A stretch of DNA of 12,913 nucleotides, from contig CAAGBT010000071.1 of assembly GCA_900768135.1 (NCBI GenBank), forward strand, positions 1-12,913. Reading direction: 5' to 3'. The stretch comes from an uncultured Oscillospiraceae bacterium. Lineage in GTDB: Bacteria; Bacillota; Clostridia; Oscillospirales; Oscillospiraceae. The notes beneath the pieces are model-generated. The model ran no database searches. It saw nothing but the letters and a program-made list of their open reading frames with translations, and was not told the origin of the DNA. Position numbers and translations under genes: made by a program. Of the stretch, positions 5,513 to 12,913 are shown piece by piece (positions within the stretch are counted from its first letter, which is position 1; each line of letters begins with the position of its first letter).

Positions 5513-6862
5513 GAAGATATCTTCTACCGCCAGATGCCCCACTCTCTTGAGGCGGAGCAGGCCGTTCTCGGCTCAATGCTCATCGATGCAAACTGCGTTA
5601 AGGACGTGATGGAGCTTCTCCGCCCCGACGATTTTTACCTGCGTCAGAACCGCGAGGTCTTTGAAACGATCTACTCGATGTTCGTTTACTCCAGGCCCAT
5701 CGACGGTGTGACCGTTGCGGGCGAAATGGAGAAAAACGGCACCTATGACGATGCGACCACCCGCCCCTACTTGGCGCAGCTCATGGACGTAACGCCCACG
5801 AGTGCCAACGTGATGGAGTACGCCGCTATCGTGCGCGACAAGTCGCTGCTGCGCGCGCTCTATACCGCTGCGGGCGAGATCTCGTCCCTCGTGCAGGACG
5901 GCGCGGGCGAGGCCGCCAGCATTCTCGAGGCCGCCGAGCAGAAGATCTACGCCGTGCGGCGCGGCCGCTCCGCGCAGAACATGACGCCCATCGGCGTGGT
6001 GCTGCAGGGCGTTCTGGACCACCTGAGCGAGCTGAGCGCCTCCGGCGGCAAAACGCTGCCCGGCCTTCCCACCGGCCTGAGCGTGCTTGACGACAAGACG
6101 AACGGACTCAACAAGTCCGACCTTGTGCTGCTGGCCGCGCGCCCGGGTATGGGCAAAACGAGTATGGCGCTCAACATGGCGCTCAATGTGGCGCGCTCCA
6201 GCGGCAAGTCCGTTGCGGTCTTTTCGCTGGAAATGTCGCGCGAGCAGCTCGTTACCCGCATTCTCTCCAGCCAGGCCACGGTGGAAAACCAGCGCCTTGT
6301 CACCGGCAACCTGCGCGAGCAGGACTGGGTGAACATCGCCAACGCCGCCGCCGTGCTTTCCGGGCTGAACATTCTCATCGACGACAATCCGCTGCTCACC
6401 GTTGCCGACATGAACGCCAAGTGCCGCCGGATTGACGACCTTGGCCTTGTGGTCATCGACTACCTGCAGCTGATGACCTCCGCCGGCGGCAGAAAAAGCT
6501 ACAGCGGCGAAAACCGCCAGCAGGCGGTGAGCGATATGTCGCGTATGCTCAAGATCATGGCCAAGGAGCTGCAGGTGCCGGTGCTGTGCCTCTCACAGCT
6601 CTCGCGCGCCAACGAAAAGCGTGACGACAAGCGCCCCATGCTCTCCGATCTGCGCGAATCCGGCTCCATCGAGCAGGACGCGGACATTGTGCTTTTCATT
6701 TACCGCGACGATTATTACCACGAGGATTCGGAAAAGCATAACATTGCCGAGTGCATCATCGCCAAGAACCGCCACGGTGAAACGGGCAAGGTGGAGCTTG
6801 CCTGGTCGCCGCAGTATACCACCTTCTCCTCCATCGACCGCTACCACAATGAAGACGACTGA
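5510..6862 (+). CDS. dnaB: replicative DNA helicase DnaB (B. subtilis DnaC)
   Basis: A hexameric, ATP-driven helicase that unwinds DNA at the replication fork and recruits primase. The 450 aa are full length. The helical N-terminal domain (about 10-110) opens with PHSLEAEQAVLGSML. A linker (about 115-180) leads to the RecA-like motor domain (about 180-445): Walker A ARPGMGKTS (210-218), the catalytic segment FSLEMS (238-243), Walker B LVVIDYLQL (313-321), SQLSR (362-366), and the LRESGSIEQDAD segment (381-392). The start is TTG at 5510. No intein is present: the motor domain is continuous. It follows rplI after 34 nt, and its last 14 nt overlap tilS. Confidence 0.96.
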   Translation: MEDIFYRQMPHSLEAEQAVLGSMLIDANCVKDVMELLRPDDFYLRQNREVFETIYSMFVYSRPIDGVTVAGEMEKNGTYDDATTRPYLAQLMDVTPTSANVMEYAAIVRDKSLLRALYTAAGEISSLVQDGAGEAASILEAAEQKIYAVRRGRSAQNMTPIGVVLQGVLDHLSELSASGGKTLPGLPTGLSVLDDKTNGLNKSDLVLLAARPGMGKTSMALNMALNVARSSGKSVAVFSLEMSREQLVTRILSSQATVENQRLVTGNLREQDWVNIANAAAVLSGLNILIDDNPLLTVADMNAKCRRIDDLGLVVIDYLQLMTSAGGRKSYSGENRQQAVSDMSRMLKIMAKELQVPVLCLSQLSRANEKRDDKRPMLSDLRESGSIEQDADIVLFIYRDDYYHEDSEKHNIAECIIAKNRHGETGKVELAWSPQYTTFSSIDRYHNEDD

Positions 6863-8216
6863 CCTGCCGGAGGCTGCGCGCGCCTGCGCGCAGCACCTTG
6901 ACCCGTCGCGCCCCGTGCTTGCCGCCGTGTCTGGCGGGCTGGATTCGATGTGCCTGCTGCACTTTCTGCGCGTACAGGGCTACAGCGTCTCCTGCGCGCA
7001 CTTCAACCACCGGCTGCGCGGCGCGGATTCAGACCGCGACGAGCAGTTTGTGCGCGCGTGGTGCGTAGAGCGCGGCATTCCCTTTTACAGTGATTCCGGC
7101 GATGTGCGCGCCTATGCGCGCGCACACGGGCAGAGCGTGGAGGAAGCTGCGCGCACCCTTCGTTATGACTTTCTGCGCCGCACGGCGCGGGCGCTTTCCG
7201 CCCAGCTCGTGCTGGCCCACCATGCCGATGACAACGCGGAGACCGTGCTGCTGAACCTCATCCGCGGTACGGATCTGCGCGGATTGTGCGGCATGAAGAC
7301 GCTGCAGGATGGCCTTGTGCGTCCGTTCCTTGCGCAGACGCGCGCCGAGCTGGCAGCCTACGCCTCCGCCCATGGCGTCCCGCACAGGGAGGACGCCTCC
7401 AACCTTGACCCGGACGCCGCCGCGCGTAATTACCTACGCCTGGAGATCCTGCCGCGCCTGCGGACGCTCAACCCCCGCGCAGGCGAGCATATCGCCGCTG
7501 CGGCGCGCGCGCTTGCTCCGCTTGACGATGCGCTTGAGCAGGAATCGGACGCGCTGACGGCGCAGGCGCAGCGGCAGGACGGCGCGCTCACGCTCCCGCT
7601 GAAAGCTTTCCGCGCCGCATCCGGCGGCGTACAGGCGCGGACGCTGCTTCGCATGGCGGATCTGCTTGGCGCCGGACGGCGCGACATTAGCCGGGTGCAT
7701 CTGGAGGCTGCCGCAGCGCTCATCCGGCAGAATGGCGCGCGTTCGCTCTCTCTGCCGCACGGCCTGCGCCTGTCCGTTTCTGACGGCACGCTGACGCTGC
7801 GCCGCCAGACCGCCGCAGCGGATGAGGCTGTACTCATGCAGGGTGTTCCGCTGCGCTGGGGCGGCTATACGCTCACGCTGCTCGACCACGCGGACGGCGA
7901 AGGCGTTCTGCTGCGTGCGCTCGCTCCGGGCGAAACGCTGCGCGCCGCACCCTGCGATCCCTCCGCATATCTTGCACTCCCGGGCGCAAGCGGCGCGCGC
8001 AGCATCAAGCGGCTGTGCCTCGACCGCCGCATTTCTCTATCCGAGCGCAGCGCGCTGCCCGCGCTGTATATCGGCTCCCGCACCGCCGCCGTATGGCGCA
8101 TCGGCACGGACGAGGCCTTTCTGCCGCGCGAGGGCGGCGGCAGCTGCTTTGTGCGGATCACCCCCGCAGCAGATATTGGAGCGACCCGCGGCGAAATATT
8201 CCGCGTTGAATCCTAA
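6849..8216 (+). CDS. tilS: tRNA(Ile)-lysidine synthetase TilS
   Basis: TilS uses ATP to attach lysine to cytidine 34 of the CAU-anticodon tRNA-Ile, switching it from Met to Ile decoding; it is essential in most bacteria. The 455 aa fit the family. The N-type ATP pyrophosphatase domain has the PP-loop SGGLDS (28-33), CAHFNHRLRG shortly after, and the HHADDNAET motif (124-132). A central helical domain follows, and the C-terminal TilS domain (about 365-452) contains SGARSIKRLCLDRRIS from 381. I chose the ATG at 6849 because it places the PP-loop at the usual distance from the N-terminus; the frame stays open upstream inside dnaB, but that extension is the out-of-frame shadow of dnaB. The start overlaps dnaB by 14 nt and lacks a clear Shine-Dalgarno, so translation is probably coupled to dnaB termination. 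Pairing with hpt and ftsH is classic in Firmicutes. Confidence 0.93.
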   Translation: MKTTDLPEAARACAQHLDPSRPVLAAVSGGLDSMCLLHFLRVQGYSVSCAHFNHRLRGADSDRDEQFVRAWCVERGIPFYSDSGDVRAYARAHGQSVEEAARTLRYDFLRRTARALSAQLVLAHHADDNAETVLLNLIRGTDLRGLCGMKTLQDGLVRPFLAQTRAELAAYASAHGVPHREDASNLDPDAAARNYLRLEILPRLRTLNPRAGEHIAAAARALAPLDDALEQESDALTAQAQRQDGALTLPLKAFRAASGGVQARTLLRMADLLGAGRRDISRVHLEAAAALIRQNGARSLSLPHGLRLSVSDGTLTLRRQTAAADEAVLMQGVPLRWGGYTLTLLDHADGEGVLLRALAPGETLRAAPCDPSAYLALPGASGARSIKRLCLDRRISLSERSALPALYIGSRTAAVWRIGTDEAFLPREGGGSCFVRITPAADIGATRGEIFRVES

Positions 8217-8247
8217 ATACTATAAAAAGAAACTGGAGAAAATCGCT

Positions 8248-8802
8248 ATGGCTAAGAGCAATATGGATCAGGACATCCTGAAGGTGCTGTATTCCGAGGA
8301 ACAGATCAGGACACGCGTGCAGGAGATGGGCGACGTACTGTTTGAGCAGTTCAAAGACAAGAATCCGCTGTTTCTCGGCGTGCTGAAGGGCAGCTTTATC
8401 TTCATGGCAGACATCGTGCGCGCCTGCCAGATCAAGAGCGACGTGGAGTTCATCGCCGTGTCTTCCTATCAGAATGCGACCGCTTCCTCCGGCGTTGTGC
8501 AGATCACGCACGACCTCCAGCAGGATATCACCGGCCGCAACCTTGTCGTGATCGAGGATATCCTTGACTCCGGCAATACGCTTTACTTCCTGAAAAACTA
8601 CTTTGCCACCAAGGGCGCAGCCAGCGTCACCATCGTCACTCTGCTCGACAAGCCCGCGCGCCGCGCCAAGCCCATTACCGCAGACCTTGCCGGATTTGAG
8701 GTCCCCGATGAATTCGTCGTTGGCTACGGGCTGGACTATGCGCAGAAATACCGCAATATGCCCTACATCGGCGTGCTGAAGCCCGAGATCTACTCCAAGT
8801 GA
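8248..8802 (+). CDS. hpt: hypoxanthine phosphoribosyltransferase
   Basis: A purine-salvage enzyme that converts hypoxanthine (often guanine too) plus PRPP to IMP or GMP and pyrophosphate; cytosolic. The 184 aa are typical. Visible features: LKGS (46-49, pyrophosphate loop), the flexible loop around SSYQNATASSG (72-82), the PRPP-binding motif VVIEDILDSGNTL (100-112), and the purine-binding end DEFVVGYGLDYAQKYRN (154-170) with Asp163. The ATG at 8248 has GGAG (8235-8238) 9 nt upstream; the longer open frame upstream lies within tilS and is spurious. It starts 31 nt after tilS. In B. subtilis HprT and FtsH are neighbours and HprT has been linked with TilS in regulation of ftsH, so the order may matter functionally; nothing in the sequence shows that here. 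Confidence 0.95.
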   Translation: MAKSNMDQDILKVLYSEEQIRTRVQEMGDVLFEQFKDKNPLFLGVLKGSFIFMADIVRACQIKSDVEFIAVSSYQNATASSGVVQITHDLQQDITGRNLVVIEDILDSGNTLYFLKNYFATKGAASVTIVTLLDKPARRAKPITADLAGFEVPDEFVVGYGLDYAQKYRNMPYIGVLKPEIYSK

Positions 8803-8806
8803 TCCA

Positions 8807-8828
8807 AAAAGCAGCAACTACTGCTTTT
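8807..8828 (+). terminator. short A/T-flanked hairpin after hpt (weak terminator or processing site)
   Basis: AAAAGCAG (8807-8814) and CTGCTTTT (8821-8828) are exact reverse complements around a 6-nt loop, 4 nt after the hpt stop. Only four G/C pairs close the core and only four T end the arm, so termination would be partial. It could limit readthrough into ftsH or protect the 3' end of the upstream message. Confidence 0.4.
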
Positions 8829-8836
8829 GCGTAGGC

Positions 8837-8903
8837 TGCGCTCCGCTGCGGCGCACTCGCTGCCGCCCGCACGCTTGCGGGCAGAAGCTCCGCGCGCCTT
8901 TTT
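8837..8903 (+). promoter_or_regulatory. GC-rich hairpin block with terminal T-run before ftsH (possible attenuator)
   Basis: A tight hairpin, GCCCGCA (8865-8871) with TGCGGGC (8876-8882), sits inside an outer stem GGCGC (8850-8854) with GCGCC (8894-8898), followed directly by TTTTT (8899-8903). An alternative stem, TGCGC (8837-8841) with GCGCA (8851-8855), uses the left outer arm and would exclude the outer stem. GCTCCGC is repeated at 8840-8846 and 8887-8893. Together this looks like terminator and antiterminator pairing, but folding was judged by eye. No recognisable promoter for ftsH is seen in the gap. Confidence 0.4.
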
Positions 8904-8916
8904 ATCTTTGCAGTGC

Positions 8917-8934
8917 AAGGAGGATATCCCATTG
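8917..8934 (+). promoter_or_regulatory. ftsH: ribosome binding site fixing the TTG start of ftsH
   Basis: AAGGAGGA (8917-8924) puts GGAGG 8 nt before TTG at 8932-8934. The upstream in-frame ATG at 8827 would add 35 residues encoded by the hairpin block and run through this site, so it is rejected. Confidence 0.82.
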
Positions 8935-10788
8935 ACTCAACAATCCAGGCGACCCAGTCTGATCCCCTATCTGCTGATTCTGCTGCTGCTCGTTGGCGTA
9001 TACGGCTTTGTGAGCAACCGCTCCGCTGAGCCGGAGCCCAGCTACGCCACGGTACGCGCGCTGTTCGAGCAGGAAAAGGTCCGTTCCTTTACCATCACGG
9101 ACAACACCCTGCGTCTCACGCTGCGCGGAGAGGTGGACGGCAAAACAGAGCTGACCAAGGATCTGTTCAGCTTTTCGCTCTTCTACGACGACCTTGGCGG
9201 GCTGATCGAGCAGCAGCACGCCGATGGCATCATTGAGGATTACGACATTTCCGCCGACCATTCCGTCAACTATGTCGCCATGCTCGTCCCCTATGTGCTG
9301 GCGATCCTCGGCATTTTTGCCATCTGGTATTTCCTTTCTCTCCGCTCCGCAGGCGGCGGCAGCGGCGACCGCATGGCAAAGTTCGGCAGCGCCTCGTTCA
9401 AGACCGGGGGCGATAACAAGCGCCCCACAACGTTTTCCGATGTTGCCGGCGCGGATGAGGAAAAGGAAGAGCTGCAGGAGATCGTTGATTTTCTGAAGGA
9501 ACCCGCCAAATTCATTAACCTTGGCGCGCGCATCCCCAAGGGCGTTCTGCTCGTCGGCCCTCCGGGTACGGGCAAAACGCTGCTGGCCCGCGCTGTCGCG
9601 GGCGAGGCGGGCGTGCAGTTCCTGTCGATCTCCGGCTCCGATTTTGTGGAAATGTATGTCGGCGTGGGCGCAAGCCGCGTGCGCGACCTCTTTGAACAGG
9701 CGAAGAAGGTCGCCCCCGCCATCATCTTTATCGATGAGATCGATGCGGTGGGCCGCCAGCGCGGCACCGGCCTTGGCGGCGGACACGATGAGCGCGAGCA
9801 GACGCTCAACCAGCTGCTGGTAGAGATGGACGGTTTCGGCACGAACGAGGGCGTTGTGGTAATGGCGGCAACGAACCGCGCCGATATTCTCGACCCCGCG
9901 TTGCTGCGCCCCGGCCGCTTCGACCGCCAGGTCTACGTCGGTCTGCCCGATATCCGCGGCCGCGGGGAGATCCTTAAGATCCACAGCAGAAACAAGCCGC
10001 TTGCCGAGGATGTCGATCTGCCGACCGTTGCCAAAGGCACGTCCGGCTTCACGGGCGCAGATCTGGAAAACCTCTGCAACGAGGCGGCGCTGCTTGCCGC
10101 GCGGCGCGGCAGCAAGCTTATTTCGATGGCAGACTTTTCCGAAGCGGAGATCAAGGTCATCGCCGGCCCGGAAAAGAAAAGCCGCGTTGTCAGCGAACAC
10201 GAGCGCAGACTCACGGCTTACCACGAGGCAGGTCATGCCATTGTGATGCACGCCCTGCCCACGCACGACCCCGTACACCAGATCACCATCGTCCCGCGCG
10301 GCGGCGCCGGCGGCATGACCATTTCCCTGCCCGCCGAGGACCGCTCGTACCAGTCCCGCCGCTTTATGGAGGAACAGATCGTCTCGCTGCTGGGCGGGCG
10401 TGTGGCGGAAAAGCTGATGCTCGGCGATATCTCCACCGGCGCATCGAACGATATCCAGCGCGCCTCGCGCCTTGCGCGCAAGATGGTCACCGTCTACGGT
10501 ATGAGCGACCGGCTCGGCGCGATCTCGTTCGAGTCCGGTCACGATGAGATCTTTATCGGCAGGTCCATGGCGCAGGCCAAGCCCTATTCCGAGCAGGTCG
10601 CCGCGCAGATCGATGAAGAGGTCAAGGCCATCATCGACACGGCCTATGCCCGCTGCGAGGATATCCTCTCGCGCGACCGCGCGCATCTTGTCGCCGTGGC
10701 CGAGTTCCTGCTTGCTCACGAAACGATGAGCGCCGCCGAATTTGAGGCCGTTTTTGCTCCGGACGACAGTCCCGCAGCAGATCAATGA
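8932..10788 (+). CDS. ftsH: ATP-dependent zinc metalloprotease FtsH
   Basis: A membrane-anchored hexameric AAA+ protease that degrades misassembled membrane proteins and selected regulators. From the TTG start the protein is 618 aa, normal for Firmicutes. Order: TM1 (about 10-27), a short extracytoplasmic domain (about 28-110), TM2 (about 112-136), the AAA domain with Walker A GPPGTGKT (209-216), Walker B FIDEID (266-271) and the second region of homology ending in RPGRFDR (326-332), then the zinc protease domain with HEAGH (431-435) and the third ligand Asp507 in STGASNDIQRA. The C-terminus ends in an acidic DDSPAADQ tail. It is last in the operon, 129 nt after hpt, behind hairpins that may set its level separately. 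Its length, motifs and spacing show no defect. Confidence 0.96.
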   Translation: MTQQSRRPSLIPYLLILLLLVGVYGFVSNRSAEPEPSYATVRALFEQEKVRSFTITDNTLRLTLRGEVDGKTELTKDLFSFSLFYDDLGGLIEQQHADGIIEDYDISADHSVNYVAMLVPYVLAILGIFAIWYFLSLRSAGGGSGDRMAKFGSASFKTGGDNKRPTTFSDVAGADEEKEELQEIVDFLKEPAKFINLGARIPKGVLLVGPPGTGKTLLARAVAGEAGVQFLSISGSDFVEMYVGVGASRVRDLFEQAKKVAPAIIFIDEIDAVGRQRGTGLGGGHDEREQTLNQLLVEMDGFGTNEGVVVMAATNRADILDPALLRPGRFDRQVYVGLPDIRGRGEILKIHSRNKPLAEDVDLPTVAKGTSGFTGADLENLCNEAALLAARRGSKLISMADFSEAEIKVIAGPEKKSRVVSEHERRLTAYHEAGHAIVMHALPTHDPVHQITIVPRGGAGGMTISLPAEDRSYQSRRFMEEQIVSLLGGRVAEKLMLGDISTGASNDIQRASRLARKMVTVYGMSDRLGAISFESGHDEIFIGRSMAQAKPYSEQVAAQIDEEVKAIIDTAYARCEDILSRDRAHLVAVAEFLLAHETMSAAEFEAVFAPDDSPAADQ

Positions 10789-10795
10789 TCCGCGC

Positions 10796-10831
10796 AAACA
10801 CCCTTCCGGCATTCAGGCCGGAAGGGTGTTT
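10796..10831 (+). terminator. strong intrinsic terminator of the gdpP-ftsH operon
   Basis: AAACACCCTTCCGGC (10796-10810) and GCCGGAAGGGTGTTT (10817-10831) form a perfect 15-bp stem around ATTCAG, 7 nt after the ftsH stop. The arms begin in AAA and end in TTT, followed by CATATATAT. Confidence 0.9.
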
Positions 10832-10906
10832 CATATATATGTTGGGACGCGGCAGCGCTTCGTCTCCCGTCCATGCCGGATGCGGCAGAACGTTCCCGCG
10901 CAAAGC

Positions 10907-10938
10907 ACAAGCGCCCAGCCAAATGGCTGGGCGCTTGT
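10907..10938 (-). terminator. hairpin downstream of ppdK, possibly bidirectional
   Basis: ACAAGCGCCCAGCC (10907-10920) and GGCTGGGCGCTTGT (10925-10938) form a perfect 14-bp stem with loop AAAT. It lies 36 nt after the ppdK stop on the minus strand. The minus-strand tail (GCTTTGCGC) is poor in T; the plus-strand side (TTGATTC) is slightly richer, so it may also backstop readthrough from ftsH. The 75 nt between the two terminators (10832-10906) hold no gene. Confidence 0.75.
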
Positions 10939-10974
10939 TTGATTCAATAAAAGCCTGTGCCGAAAGCAGATTGC

Positions 10975-12913
<1,939 letters not shown>

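Noticed and set aside
7822..8247. Long upstream extension of hpt
   Set aside because: It is the shifted frame of tilS; hpt has a normal ATG and ribosome binding site at 8248.
8827..8931. N-terminal extension of ftsH from an ATG at 8827
   Set aside because: It would translate the hairpin block into an Arg/Ala-rich tail, has no Shine-Dalgarno, and displaces TM1; the TTG at 8932 has an excellent site.
8902..10812. 636-codon open frame antisense to ftsH
   Set aside because: Same artefact: long only because GC-rich codons avoid stops on the opposite strand. ftsH carries all AAA and zinc motifs.

Overview
This GC-rich window reads as chromosomal housekeeping DNA from a Gram-positive anaerobe of the Clostridia, probably a high-GC gut lineage such as Oscillospirales or Christensenellales; I cannot place it more finely. 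The evidence is the Firmicutes gene set and order (RNase J; gdpP-rplI-dnaB; tilS-hpt-ftsH), strong AGGAGG-type ribosome binding sites, a PadR/DUF2812 pair and a pyruvate phosphate dikinase. I found no phage, IS element, CRISPR array, tRNA or rRNA, and no defence or secondary-metabolite system.

Left part, mostly minus strand (1-2599). A short tail of a possible plus-strand gene ends near 50. Facing it is a two-gene minus-strand operon: a PadR-type regulator (485-799) followed by a small DUF2812 protein (75-470). It has its own promoter and a repeat-rich candidate operator. Just upstream, rnjA (RNase J, 938-2599) ends in a strong intrinsic terminator that abuts the padR promoter.

Divergent control region (2600-3004). 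About 400 bp without a convincing gene separates rnjA from gdpP. It holds one good sigma-A promoter for gdpP and up to three tandem candidates for rnjA, the nearest leaving about 170 nt of leader.

Plus-strand operon (3005-10831). gdpP (c-di-AMP phosphodiesterase), rplI (ribosomal protein bL9), dnaB (replicative helicase), tilS (tRNA-Ile lysidine synthetase), hpt (hypoxanthine phosphoribosyltransferase) and ftsH (membrane AAA protease) follow with short gaps or an overlap. The only sizeable gap is 129 bp of hairpin-rich sequence between hpt and ftsH. In Bacillus subtilis gdpP-rplI-dnaC(dnaB) and tilS-hprT-ftsH are two separate clusters; here they are joined. A 15-bp-stem terminator closes the operon. 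The genes link c-di-AMP turnover, translation, replication, purine salvage and membrane protein quality control.

Right part, minus strand (10907-12913). A terminator-like hairpin and the 3' three-quarters of ppdK (pyruvate phosphate dikinase), whose 5' end lies beyond the right edge.

The points most worth a second look are regulatory or subtle: TTG start codons on three essential-type genes, competing hairpins before ftsH, tandem rnjA promoters, an Asn in place of the usual His in the DHHA1 motif of GdpP, and a DUF2812 protein lacking a membrane domain. None amounts to a new system.
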